Source of the DNA: Oscillospiraceae bacterium
GTDB lineage: Bacteria > Bacillota > Clostridia > Oscillospirales > Oscillospiraceae
Assembly: GCA_902765025.1 (NCBI GenBank)
Contig: CACWYC010000013.1
Location: 1 to 42,545 of the forward strand
Length of the DNA stretch: 42,545 bases
Direction of reading: 5' to 3'
The notes beneath the pieces were generated by a model, which searched no databases, was not told the origin of the DNA, and was given only the letters and a program-made list of their open reading frames with translations. How positions within the stretch are numbered: position 1 is the first letter of the stretch; each line of letters begins with the position of its first letter. The position numbers were made by a program, and so were the translations under genes. Of this stretch, positions 15,157 through 22,707 are shown one piece after another.

Positions 15157-15200
15157 AAAAAAGCCATCCGGCAGTCTTGCGGCTGCCGGATGGCTTTTTT
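15157..15200. terminator. Bidirectional Rho-independent terminator
   Basis: AGCCATCCGGCAG (15162-15174) and CTGCCGGATGGCT (15183-15195) form a perfect stem flanked by A and T runs on both sides. It serves the convergent IMPase unit (plus) and the GTPase pair (minus). Confidence 0.92.
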
Positions 15201-15209
15201 AGTACGAAA

Positions 15210-16139
15210 TCAGAAGCCCACCACTTCGTTTTTGGGCTTTTCGGCGGGGGCGATATGGCTGACGTACAGCACGGGGCCCTCGCCCTGGTAGGCGGTGCTC
15301 TGCTCCTTTTTCACGGTGGCGGTGATGTCCACCCACTGGCGGTCTTTGAACTTCTCCAAGCCCTCGCCCTTGCAGACGATGGCCAGGAACTGCATGTCGT
15401 TCTCGCAGCAGACCATGGCGAAGCGGCCGGGGCAATGGACGCCCTTGAACTTCTTGGAATGGCACATGACGGCCTTGAAATGGACCTCCACGCCCTGGTA
15501 GCGGTCGGGGTTGTCCATCACGTCCACATACCACACGCCGTAGTCGTCGTCCGCCAGGTCCAGCTTGCCGCTGCTCAGGTCGAAGGGGGCCATGTCGGGG
15601 GTGACGTACTCCTCGCTGGTGCCGTCGGTATTTTCCAGGTAGATGTCCGCCCGGCGGTTGGCCATGCGGAGGTTGCGGGAGCGGAGGCTGGCCCGCAATT
15701 CCTCATTGCAGCGGTTGAAAATCAGCAAATCCGCGTTGGTGACCTTCTCCATCATCAGCTGGCCCATGTTTTTCACGTACATATCGAAGGTGGTGGCGTC
15801 CACCAGGGCCATGATCTGGTAGAGGATCCAGTTGGCGGGCAGCACGTTGCGGTACAGCGGCTCCATCAGCCACATGCCGTTATACTCGATGATGACCTGA
15901 CGGGGGCGGTACTGCTTCTCCAGCTTTTTCAGCAGGTCGGTGGTCAGCTCCTCCTGGTCCTCCACGTTGTAGGTGAACACGTTGGTGAGGGCGGCGCGGT
16001 CATACTCCTCCTCGCCCTCCTCGCAGCGGATCAGCAGCGTGCGGTCCTCCCGGGCAAAGCCGTCCCGCAGGATGCCGTTGATAAAATTGGTCTTGCCGGC
16101 GTCCAGAAATCCGGCAATCAGGTAAACAGGGATATCCAT
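15210..16139 (-). CDS. CobW/P47K-type G3E GTPase with C-terminal TIGR03943-like domain
   Basis: A 309-residue protein. N-terminal P-loop GFLDAGKTNFI (residues 10-20) belongs to the SIMIBI-class CobW/UreG/HypB family. The C-terminal part, with VHCPGRFAMVCCENDMQFLA (about 230-250), resembles the OB-like domain of TIGR03943 proteins, which occur with permeases near CobW GTPases. It lacks the CxCC metal motif of its neighbour. Start ATG 16139 with AAGGAG overlapping the stop of the upstream GTPase (9-bp gap), so the two are one operon. It may be a partner metallochaperone that lost direct metal binding; this is inference. The bidirectional terminator lies just downstream. Confidence 0.8.
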   Translation of the reverse strand: MDIPVYLIAGFLDAGKTNFINGILRDGFAREDRTLLIRCEEGEEEYDRAALTNVFTYNVEDQEELTTDLLKKLEKQYRPRQVIIEYNGMWLMEPLYRNVLPANWILYQIMALVDATTFDMYVKNMGQLMMEKVTNADLLIFNRCNEELRASLRSRNLRMANRRADIYLENTDGTSEEYVTPDMAPFDLSSGKLDLADDDYGVWYVDVMDNPDRYQGVEVHFKAVMCHSKKFKGVHCPGRFAMVCCENDMQFLAIVCKGEGLEKFKDRQWVDITATVKKEQSTAYQGEGPVLYVSHIAPAEKPKNEVVGF

Positions 16140-16148
16140 AGATGCTCC

Positions 16149-17339
16149 TTACAGGGCGAACAGCTCTTTGAGCGCGCCCTCGTTGAGATTGGCGCCGATG
16201 ACGCACAGGCGGCCGGTATAATCGGCGGCGCCGAAGCGGGCCTCGTGCTCCTCGGGCACATAGTCGAAGTGAATCCAGCGGCCGTCGGCGGCGGGCACGA
16301 TGCCCTTGGCACGGAGAATCTGACCGTAGGCGCCGCTGTCCAGCTGGAAGAGGATGCGGTCGATGTCGGACTGGGTGTACTGCTTCACCGTCTCCACGCC
16401 CCAGGAGGTGAACACCTCGTCGGCGTGGTGATGATGGTGATGGTGGCAGGCGCAGTCGGGATCGTCGCACTCCTCGCCGTCGTGGTGATGATGGTGATGC
16501 TCGTGCTCGTCGTGGTCGTCGTCATCGTGATGGTGATGATGTTCATGCTCATCATGGTCATCATCGTGGTCGTGATGGTGGTGATGATGCTCGTGCTCGT
16601 CCTCGTCATCGTGATGATGATGGTGGTGCTCATGCTCGTCATGGTCATCATCGTGGTCGTGATGATGATGCTCATGCTCGTGCTCGGCCTCCTCGGCCTC
16701 ATGCTCGGCACGCATCCGCTCCAGCATCTCGTCGGCCAGGGACACCTTCTCCACGGCGGAGAGGATGGTGGCGCCGGAGAGCTGATCCCAGGGGGTGGTG
16801 AGGATGGCGGCGTCGGCGTTCTTCTCCCGCAGCAGGGCCACGGCGGCCTCCAGCTTCTCCTGGCTCAGCTTCTGGGTACGGCTGAGGATGATGGTGCCGG
16901 CGGACTCAATCTGGTTGTTGTAAAACTCGCCGAAGTTCTTCATGTAGACCTTCACCTTGGACGCGTCGGCCACGGTGATGAAGCTGTTCAGCTTCATGTC
17001 GGGCTCGTCCTTCACGGTGTCCTCCACGGCCACGATTACGTCGCTGAGCTTGCCCACGCCGGAGGGCTCGATGAGGATGCGGTCGGGGTGGAACTGGTTC
17101 TTCACCTCGATGAGGGCCTGGTGGAAGTCGCCCACCAGGGAGCAGCAGATGCAGCCGGAGGACATCTCGCTGATCTGCACGCCGGTCTCCTTCAGGAAGC
17201 CGCCGTCGATGGAGATCTCGCCGAACTCGTTTTCAATCAGCACCAGCTTTTCGCCCTGATAGGCCTCGGCCAGCAGCTTTTTGATCAGTGTGGTTTTGCC
17301 CGCGCCCAGGAAGCCGGACACGATGTCGATTTTTGTCAT
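16149..17339 (-). CDS. CobW-family metallochaperone GTPase with long His-rich region
   Basis: A 396-residue G3E GTPase. Walker A GFLGAGKTTLI (9-19), ENEFGE (36-41), the metal-binding SGCICCSLVG (C63, C65, C66) and a C-terminal CobW_C domain after residue 310. Residues about 212-305 are almost only His, Asp and Glu, with roughly 46 histidines plus a small CDDPDCAC cysteine group, a clear metal-buffering insert. The family includes zinc chaperones such as ZNG1/ZigA and cobalt or nitrile hydratase chaperones; zinc is favoured here by the Znu operon 7 kb downstream. Start ATG 17339 follows AAGGTGATA; an ATG at 17381 is not supported. Confidence 0.9.
   Translation of the reverse strand: MTKIDIVSGFLGAGKTTLIKKLLAEAYQGEKLVLIENEFGEISIDGGFLKETGVQISEMSSGCICCSLVGDFHQALIEVKNQFHPDRILIEPSGVGKLSDVIVAVEDTVKDEPDMKLNSFITVADASKVKVYMKNFGEFYNNQIESAGTIILSRTQKLSQEKLEAAVALLREKNADAAILTTPWDQLSGATILSAVEKVSLADEMLERMRAEHEAEEAEHEHEHHHHDHDDDHDEHEHHHHHHDDEDEHEHHHHHHDHDDDHDEHEHHHHHDDDDHDEHEHHHHHHDGEECDDPDCACHHHHHHHADEVFTSWGVETVKQYTQSDIDRILFQLDSGAYGQILRAKGIVPAADGRWIHFDYVPEEHEARFGAADYTGRLCVIGANLNEGALKELFAL
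16425..16706. repeat. Imperfect DNA repeat encoding the His/Asp/Glu tract
   Basis: The stretch is built of variants of short CATGATGATG/GTGGTGATG-type units, with a longer period seen as repeated copies of the phrase DHDDDHDEHEHHHHH. Slipped-strand length variation between strains is likely. Confidence 0.8.
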
Positions 17340-17391
17340 AGTATCACCTTTCTTCATTTCGGGGCCATAGGCCCATAACATTTCAAACTAT

Positions 17392-17419
17392 ATTGTATGC
17401 AAATTTCCGAAAAATGCAA
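17392..17419 (-). promoter_or_regulatory. Promoter of the CobW GTPase pair
   Basis: Minus-strand TTGCAT (17414-17419), 16-bp spacer, TACAAT (17392-17397), 53 bp before the start codon. It diverges from the SRP RNA promoter. No copy of the palindrome seen at 24417-24431 is visible here. Confidence 0.55.
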
Positions 17420-17442
17420 GAGGCGTCATGCGAAAGTTATGG

Positions 17443-17471
17443 TTGCCAAGCGGGGAAAATTGGTGTAGAAT
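17443..17471 (+). promoter_or_regulatory. Promoter of the SRP RNA gene
   Basis: TTGCCA (17443-17448), 17-bp spacer, TAGAAT (17466-17471); the expected start point fits the beginning of the RNA at about 17481. Confidence 0.75.
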
Positions 17472-17481
17472 AGACACAATG

Positions 17482-17620
17482 AGTCCTCCGCGGTGCGCTG
17501 CGGAGCCGGTCTCGCGCAATGGATGCCCACGAATCATGTCAGGCGGGGAACCGAGCAGCATTAAGAGGGAAGATCCATGTGCCGCGAGGGCGCCGGCTCC
17601 GTGGCCCACCGGGGAGGACT
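17482..17620 (+). ncRNA. ffs: Signal recognition particle RNA (4.5S-type)
   Basis: The ends GTCCTCC (17483-17489) and GGAGGAC (17613-17619) pair, and nested stems follow (GCGGAGCCGG with CCGGCTCCG; CTCGCG with CGCGAG; ATGGAT with ATCCAT). The apical region contains the universally conserved SRP54-binding symmetric and asymmetric loops, with GTCAGG, GGGGAACC and AGCAGCA in order. A T-rich run follows. The ~138-nt length suggests the bacterial form without an Alu domain. Position just upstream of dnaX is the classic Firmicute location. The RNA, with Ffh, targets membrane proteins to the translocon. Confidence 0.93.
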
Positions 17621-17650
17621 TGTTTTTGACGATCAAAGGAGGTGTGAGCC

Positions 17651-19501
17651 ATGTACCAGGCGCTATACCGCAAGTGGCGGCCCAAGACCTTTTCGGAGGT
17701 GGTGGGCCAGGAGCATATCACCGCCACGCTGCAGCGGCAGGTGGCCGAGGGCAAGACGGCCCACGCCTACCTGTTCACCGGCAGCCGGGGCACCGGCAAG
17801 ACCACCTGCGCCCGTATTCTGGCCAAGGCGGTGAACTGCCTGACGCCTCAGGACGGGGCGCCCTGCTGCGCCTGCGAGGCCTGCCGCAGCATCGACAGCG
17901 GCCGGGCGCTGGACGTGACCGAGCTGGACGCCGCGTCCAACAACGGCGTGGACCAGGTGCGTGCGCTGCGGGAGGAGGCGGTATACACCCCCTCGGTGCT
18001 GCGCAAGCGGGTGTACATCATCGACGAGGTACACATGCTGTCCACCGCCGCCTTCAACGCGCTGCTGAAGATTCTGGAGGAGCCGCCGGAGCATCTTCTG
18101 TTCATCCTGGCCACCACCGAGCTCCACAAGGTGCCCGCCACCATTCTCTCCCGGTGCCAGCGGTTCAGCTTCAAGCGAATTTTGCCCCGGGATATGGAAA
18201 AGCAACTGCTCTCCATCGCCAAGGCGGAATCCATCGACCTCACCGCCGACGGCGCGGAGATTTTAAGCCGCATGGCCAACGGCGCCCTCCGGGACGCCCT
18301 TTCCCTGCTGGATCAGTGCCGGGTGGCACCCGGCACCATCGACAGCGGCGCCGTGCTGGACGTGCTGGGCCTGGCGGGCAGCGTGCAGACCCAGAAGCTG
18401 ATGGGCTGTATCCTCCGCCGGGACAGCGGCGACGCCCTGGCCCTGTTTGACGAATTATACCGGGGCGGCAAGGACGTGGCGGCGCTGCTCAGCGAGCTGG
18501 CCGACCTGGGCCGTGAGATGACCATCGCCAAGGCCGCCCCCGAGGGGGGCAGCGCCCTTCTCAGCGGCATGTACGACCGCAAGACCCTGACGGCCATGGG
18601 GAAGGATATCCCCCTGTCCCGTTTGATTTATCTGACCACGGCAGCCCAGCAGTGCTGCGCTTCGCTGCCCGACAGCATCCGCCCCCGGACGGACGGGGAG
18701 CTGTGTCTGCTGCGGATGTGCGACGAGAGCCTCAGCGGCGACTACGCCGCCCTGGAGAGCCGGCTCACACGGCTGGAGGACACGGTGAAAAAAGGCGTGG
18801 CCTTCGCCCCCGGGGTGCAGTCCGCCCCGGCAGCCCCCCAGTCCGCCACGGCGGTAACGCCAGCCCCGGCGGAGCCTGTCCCCTCCCCCGCCCCCCGGCA
18901 GGTCGCAGAGGAGGAGCCGCCTCTGCCGGAGGCGCCCCCCATGCCGGAGGAGCCGGGCGAGCGGGTGTACGACGTGCCGGAGGAGCCGGTGCGCCCTGCG
19001 CCTCCCCCCCGCAAGGCAGCGGAACGGCCCCGGCAGGAAGCGGCTGCTTCCCCCGCCGCCGCCCAGGGCGATACGGCCATCTGGGGCCGGCTGCTGGACC
19101 AGTACAAGGGCCGGCTGCCGGTGAACTTCCGGGTGTTTTTGAACATGGCCAGCGGCGTGGTGTCCGATGGGGTGCTGACGGTGCTGTGCAACAACGATTT
19201 CGTGAAAACCTCCCTGGACAACGCCACCGTGCTGGACGTGCTCAAGCAGGTGACGGAGCAGGCCACCGGCCACCCCATCCGGGTGGCGCTGCAGGTGGGC
19301 AGCGCCCCGGCGGCCCCGAAACGGGCGGCAGCAAAGCCCATGGCCAAGGCGGTACCCGTGGCGGAGAAGGCGGTGAAAGCGGCACCTCCCGCCCCGGCCC
19401 AGACGCCCCCCTGGGAGGCCCCGGCGGCGGAAAACGACCCCCTGCGGGAGCTGATGGCCCAGGGGCGCGATATGGAACACATTAAGATTAAAGGAGAATA
19501 A
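17651..19501 (+). CDS. dnaX: DNA polymerase III subunit gamma/tau
   Basis: A 616-residue clamp-loader ATPase. N-terminal [18 protein letters not shown], Walker [13 protein letters not shown] (44-55), a four-Cys zinc module ([16 protein letters not shown]), DEAH-like IIDEVHMLS, and sensor/arginine finger region [15 protein letters not shown]+ domains I-III reach about residue 365. A Pro/Ala-rich linker (about 385-470) precedes a tau-like C-terminal domain (about 475-560), then a second Ala/Pro-rich tail. Start ATG 17651 follows AAAGGAGGTGTGAGCC. The ybaB gene follows after 2 bp. No convincing frameshift signal for a shorter gamma form was seen. Confidence 0.96.
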   Translation: MYQALYRKWRPKTFSEVVGQEHITATLQRQVAEGKTAHAYLFTGSRGTGKTTCARILAKAVNCLTPQDGAPCCACEACRSIDSGRALDVTELDAASNNGVDQVRALREEAVYTPSVLRKRVYIIDEVHMLSTAAFNALLKILEEPPEHLLFILATTELHKVPATILSRCQRFSFKRILPRDMEKQLLSIAKAESIDLTADGAEILSRMANGALRDALSLLDQCRVAPGTIDSGAVLDVLGLAGSVQTQKLMGCILRRDSGDALALFDELYRGGKDVAALLSELADLGREMTIAKAAPEGGSALLSGMYDRKTLTAMGKDIPLSRLIYLTTAAQQCCASLPDSIRPRTDGELCLLRMCDESLSGDYAALESRLTRLEDTVKKGVAFAPGVQSAPAAPQSATAVTPAPAEPVPSPAPRQVAEEEPPLPEAPPMPEEPGERVYDVPEEPVRPAPPPRKAAERPRQEAAASPAAAQGDTAIWGRLLDQYKGRLPVNFRVFLNMASGVVSDGVLTVLCNNDFVKTSLDNATVLDVLKQVTEQATGHPIRVALQVGSAPAAPKRAAAKPMAKAVPVAEKAVKAAPPAPAQTPPWEAPAAENDPLRELMAQGRDMEHIKIKGE

Positions 19502-19503
19502 CG

Positions 19504-19863
19504 ATGGCAAAGGGATACAGCGCAAGAGGCGGCTTTGGCGGCGGCCAGGGCCAGATGATGAAACAGCAGATGATGCAGCAGCGCATCATGAAGATGCAGG
19601 AGGAGATGGCCAAGGCCCAGGAGAGCGTGGAGAGCCAGACCTTCACCGCCAGCGTGGGCGGCGGGGCCGTACAGGCCACCGTCAACGGCAAAAAGGAGCT
19701 GACCGCCCTGGTGCTGAAGCCGGAGGTGGTAGACCCCGAAGACGTGGAGATGCTGCAGGATCTGGTAGTGGGCGCTGTCAACGAGGCGCTGCGCCAGGCC
19801 GAGGAGGCCATGAGCAGCTCCATGAACGCCTTTACCGGCGGTCTGAACATCCCGGGGCTGTAA
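19504..19863 (+). CDS. ybaB: YbaB/EbfC family nucleoid-associated protein
   Basis: A 119-residue DNA-binding protein. After a Gly/Gln/Met-rich N-terminus ([20 protein letters not shown]) comes the family core: [20 protein letters not shown], then [20 protein letters not shown] and [20 protein letters not shown], ending in the usual Gly/Pro tail (GGLNIPGL). It forms dimers that bind duplex DNA. The 2-bp gap to dnaX means coupled expression. recR, which usually comes next in Firmicutes, is not present; two terminators follow instead. Confidence 0.95.
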   Translation: MAKGYSARGGFGGGQGQMMKQQMMQQRIMKMQEEMAKAQESVESQTFTASVGGGAVQATVNGKKELTALVLKPEVVDPEDVEMLQDLVVGAVNEALRQAEEAMSSSMNAFTGGLNIPGL

Positions 19864-19871
19864 GCCTATCT

Positions 19872-19893
19872 AAAAACGGCCGCGCCGTTTTTT
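19872..19893 (+). terminator. Terminator after ybaB
   Basis: AAAAACGGC and GCCGTTTTTT form a short GC stem flanked by A and T runs, 9 bp after the ybaB stop. Confidence 0.7.
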
Positions 19894-19913
19894 GGATAGC
19901 AGGTTAGATAGGT

Positions 19914-19950
19914 AAAAACAGGGTTATCCCACACGGATAGCCCTGTTTTT
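19914..19950. terminator. Bidirectional terminator between ybaB and the DUF3810 gene
   Basis: AAAAACAGGGTTATCC and GGATAGCCCTGTTTTT pair across a 5-nt loop (19914-19929, 19935-19950). It lies 6 bp from the end of the minus-strand DUF3810 gene and serves both convergent units. Confidence 0.88.
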
Positions 19951-19955
19951 ATTGA

Positions 19956-21038
19956 TTATAAGTAGTATGCCAGCAGCATATCCACCACCGTGCCGTAGGA
20001 TTGGAGGCCGTCGGTAACGCCGTTGGCGTGGAGGAAGCCCTCGTAGACCCTGTCGGACACCTGCTGCACGGCGCCGCGATAGGCGGCCCAGTAGGCGTTA
20101 TTATAGGCGATGTCCAGCCGCACGGCTTCAGGCAGGCTGTCCCGCACCTGTTGCCAGCCCTCGGGGTCGGCCCGGTAGAGGGCGTTGGATAGGTGGACGT
20201 AGCCCAGCAGCCAGCCGGAATAGCGGCAGGCCGGGTCGGGGGACGCCACGGCGCCCAAAATGCCCAGGAAGTTGCACTCCTGTTCCGAGGCCACGCCCCG
20301 CTGGTGGGACATCTCGTGGCAGACGGTGGCCCCCAGGAAGGCCACGGGGCTGTCCATGTTCAGATTGGCCTCCCCGGTAAAGGGGAAGTAAAACCCGGTG
20401 AACTGGCACATACTCATGATATCCGAGTTGGCGATGCCCTTAACGCTCCCTGCGGGGGCGGAGAGGAAGGGATAGTCGTCATACAGGGTTTCATAGGCGG
20501 CGGTGGCGGCGGCCATCACCTGCTGCCGCCGGGCGTTCATCAGGCCGCTTTCATCCCGGGGCACTTCATCGGACAAGGCGGCGAGCTGGGCGGCAAATCG
20601 CTCCGTCACCTGCCGCAGCTCCGCCGCCGTGCCGCCCCGGGCGGTGATGCCGCTGCGTTCCTGAAAGGAGGGGGCGCCGTAGTAGCAGCCCCAGGTGAGG
20701 CAGAACAGGGCGTACACCGCCGCCACGGCGCAGGCAGCGCCCAGAAGATAATCGTACAGCCCCTCCCACCGCCGTGGCCCGGTGAGGAGGCGCCGCAGCA
20801 GCAGCATGGCCCACACCACCGCCGCCGACACCGCCAGGGCGATGAGCAGTTCCGCCACGGAAAAGGGCGCCTTGGCGCACAGCCGGCTGACGGCCTGCTC
20901 CCATGGCAGGGCCACCCGCTCTGACCAGAACGTCATGGCCCCCCGGCATTGGCGCAGCAGGTAAAAGAGGCCGATGAAGGCCGCCAGGGACGCCGCCGCC
21001 ATATGCAGCCCCCGGTGGCGGCGGAGAAAGCCCCTCAC
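19956..21038 (-). CDS. DUF3810 family membrane protein, putative metalloprotease
   Basis: A 360-residue protein. Three predicted helices occupy the N-terminal third (about 10-30, 65-82, 100-120: LLIALAVSAAVVWAMLLL and LLGAACAVAAVYALFCLTWG). The extracytoplasmic or membrane-proximal remainder holds VCHEMSHQRGVASEQECNFL: an HExxH zinc-binding box with a downstream Glu, as in zincins. This matches DUF3810. Function is unknown. The start is GTG 21038, whose first bases form the stop of the upstream thioesterase (GTGA overlap), so expression is coupled. Confidence 0.82.
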   Translation of the reverse strand: MRGFLRRHRGLHMAAASLAAFIGLFYLLRQCRGAMTFWSERVALPWEQAVSRLCAKAPFSVAELLIALAVSAAVVWAMLLLRRLLTGPRRWEGLYDYLLGAACAVAAVYALFCLTWGCYYGAPSFQERSGITARGGTAAELRQVTERFAAQLAALSDEVPRDESGLMNARRQQVMAAATAAYETLYDDYPFLSAPAGSVKGIANSDIMSMCQFTGFYFPFTGEANLNMDSPVAFLGATVCHEMSHQRGVASEQECNFLGILGAVASPDPACRYSGWLLGYVHLSNALYRADPEGWQQVRDSLPEAVRLDIAYNNAYWAAYRGAVQQVSDRVYEGFLHANGVTDGLQSYGTVVDMLLAYYL

Positions 21039-21451
21039 AGCGACACCGCCTTGCCGGTGCAGTGGTAGACGCCGTGGTAGCGGGCCACGGGGGTGCCATC
21101 GGCGTCGGTCACGTCGGTGGTGCAGAACACGGTATGGCCTCCGGCGTGGTCCACCCGGCCGTGGGCCGTCAACTCCCCTTTTGGCGCGGCGGCGGAGAGG
21201 TAGTCCACCGAGGCGCTGACGGTGACCACCGCCTCATGGCGCAGGGCGATGGCGGCCAGGCCGCTGGCCACGTCGCACAGGGTGAAAATCGCGCCGCCGT
21301 GGGGCGTGCCCCACATATTGAGGCAGGTCTCCCCCGCCGGCATGGTGAGGCAGGCGTAGCCCTCCGACAGGGCCGAGAGCTGCAGCCCCAGGCGGCGGGT
21401 GAAGGGCTCGGTGATGTCCCGCAGGGGTGTGGAATCGATGGATGAGGTCAT
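21035..21451 (-). CDS. PaaI-family hotdog thioesterase
   Basis: A 138-residue hotdog-fold protein. The signature CLNMWGTPHGGAIFTLCDVASGLAA, with an HGG turn and an Asp on the long helix, is the active-site pattern of PaaI/YbgC-like acyl-CoA thioesterases, and SASVDYLSAAAPKGELTAHG is the second strand block. It probably hydrolyses an aromatic or medium-chain acyl-CoA. Start ATG 21451 follows AAGGAG; the frame extends to 21589 but overlaps the promoter. It is the first gene of a two-gene unit with the DUF3810 gene. Confidence 0.88.
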   Translation of the reverse strand: MTSSIDSTPLRDITEPFTRRLGLQLSALSEGYACLTMPAGETCLNMWGTPHGGAIFTLCDVASGLAAIALRHEAVVTVSASVDYLSAAAPKGELTAHGRVDHAGGHTVFCTTDVTDADGTPVARYHGVYHCTGKAVSL

Positions 21452-21485
21452 AGGTAAGGACTCCTTTTTGCCGCTTTTTTCTACC

Positions 21486-21514
21486 ATTTTACCCATTTTG
21501 CGCTCACTTGGCAA
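21486..21514 (-). promoter_or_regulatory. Promoter of the thioesterase/DUF3810 unit
   Basis: Minus-strand TTGCCA (21509-21514), 17-bp spacer, TAAAAT (21486-21491). Confidence 0.6.
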
Positions 21515-21538
21515 GAGAATTGTGGGGAATGGATAGTA

Positions 21539-21567
21539 TTGCAAACGAGGGAAGGATATGGCATAAT
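21539..21567 (+). promoter_or_regulatory. Promoter of the lipid-kinase-like gene
   Basis: TTGCAA (21539-21544), 17-bp spacer, CATAAT (21562-21567), 36 bp before the GTG start. Confidence 0.6.
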
Positions 21568-21603
21568 ACGGGTGGCTGTTTTTTGCCAAGGAGGGTCAAA
21601 GCC

Positions 21604-22488
21604 GTGAAAAAGTTACTGTTTATCGTGAACCCCAAAGCCGGTAAAACCAAGTCCATGGCGCCGCTTTTTGACGCGGTGGCCCGGTTCAGCCAGGCGGGCT
21701 ACCTGGTGCGGGTATTTGTGACCACCGCTGGGGGCGACGCCCGGCAGGCCGTGGCGGAGGCGGGGCGCGACTATGATTTGATCGTATGCGCCGGAGGCGA
21801 CGGCACGCTGAACGAGACCATCTCCGGGCTGATGTGCCTGGAAGACCGGCCCCCCATCGGCTACCTGCCCTTTGGCAGCACCAATGACTTTGCCGCCAGT
21901 TTGCGGCTCAGCAGCAACCCCTCCATGGCGGCGGCTGCCATCGCCAGCGGCCGGGGCTTCCACCTGGACATCGGCAGCCTCAACGACCGATATTTCTCCT
22001 ATGTGGCCTCCTTCGGCGCCTTTACCAAGGCGTCCTACAACGCGCCCCAGCAGGCGAAAAACGCCCTGGGCCATTTCGCCTATCTGCTGGAGGGGCTCAA
22101 CGACCTGAACAGCCTGCGGCCCTACGCCGCCCACATTGAAGCCGACGGCGAGGTGTTGGACGGCGAGTTCATCTTCGGCGCGGTGTGCAACTCCACCTCC
22201 CTGGGGGGCCTGGTGAAGCTGGACCCCAGCCGGGTGCAGATGGACGACGGCCTCTTTGAGCTGCTGCTGCTGCGGATGCCCAAGACCCCCCTGGACCTGC
22301 AAAACCTCATCTCCGCCATGGTGGAGATGAAGTACGACGAGGCCCACGGCGTTATCTTCCGCCACGTGGAGAGCGTCACCCTCACCACCGCCGACGACCT
22401 GCCCTGGTCGCTGGACGGCGAGTTCTGCCCCAGCGCCCCCAAGGTGGAAATCCGCTGCCGCAAGGGCGCGGTGACGCTGATACGGTAA
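21604..22488 (+). CDS. Diacylglycerol/lipid kinase family protein
   Basis: A 294-residue kinase of the DgkB/YegS group. The N-terminal catalytic domain has IVNPKAGKTKS (7-17), the nucleotide-binding CAGGDGTLNE (62-71) and GYLPFGSTNDFA; the C-terminal beta domain ends DLPWSLDGEFCPSAPKVEIR, with the D-G-E metal-site motif. It phosphorylates diacylglycerol or a related lipid at the inner membrane face. The start is GTG 21604: AAGGAGGGTCAAAGCC is correctly spaced, while the longer frame to 21508 covers the promoter. Standalone gene ending in a strong terminator. Confidence 0.9.
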   Translation: MKKLLFIVNPKAGKTKSMAPLFDAVARFSQAGYLVRVFVTTAGGDARQAVAEAGRDYDLIVCAGGDGTLNETISGLMCLEDRPPIGYLPFGSTNDFAASLRLSSNPSMAAAAIASGRGFHLDIGSLNDRYFSYVASFGAFTKASYNAPQQAKNALGHFAYLLEGLNDLNSLRPYAAHIEADGEVLDGEFIFGAVCNSTSLGGLVKLDPSRVQMDDGLFELLLLRMPKTPLDLQNLISAMVEMKYDEAHGVIFRHVESVTLTTADDLPWSLDGEFCPSAPKVEIRCRKGAVTLIR

Positions 22489-22499
22489 TTACAATAAAT

Positions 22500-22533
22500 A
22501 GTCCCGCTGCACAGGCAGCGGGACTACTTTTTT
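22500..22533 (+). terminator. Terminator after the lipid-kinase-like gene
   Basis: AGTCCCGCTGC and GCAGCGGGACT pair with a 4-nt loop, then ACTTTTTT. Confidence 0.9.
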
Positions 22534-22579
22534 CAGCATCGCAGATTTCGCGCCGCCCACGGCGCGAACCCATAAAACC

Positions 22580-22703
22580 GAAAAAAGTGACGACATGAGC
22601 GTCACTTTTTTCACTTCTCAGCCCACGCAGTGTGCGAGCGAAGCGAGTGCATGGAGTGGGCTGCAAACCCTTGGCATGAAGATGGCAAAGCCATCTTCAT
22701 GCC
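22580..22703. terminator. Hairpin cluster between convergent genes
   Basis: The gap before the NSS gene holds no ORF but two clear hairpins. GAAAAAAGTGACG/CGTCACTTTTTTC (22580-22612) has T runs in both directions, so it can terminate the minus-strand symporter as well. GGCATGAAGATGGC/GCCATCTTCATGCC (22673-22703) ends 5 bp from the symporter stop and is followed on the plus strand by ATTTTTA. Confidence 0.7.
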
Positions 22704-22707
22704 ATTT

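Noticed and set aside
16425..16706. Repetitive tract as a CRISPR array
   Set aside because: The repeat period is codon-based and continuous with an open GTPase frame; there are no unique spacers.
15177..17378. 733-codon plus-strand frame opposite the two GTPases
   Set aside because: Its Val/Met/Leu-rich low-complexity stretch is the reverse complement of the His/Asp codons of the CobW insert.
18787..18793. A6G run in dnaX as a programmed frameshift site
   Set aside because: The run is not in the A-AAA-AAG register needed for -1 slippage, and the shifted frame stays open for a long way, so no short gamma product is predicted.
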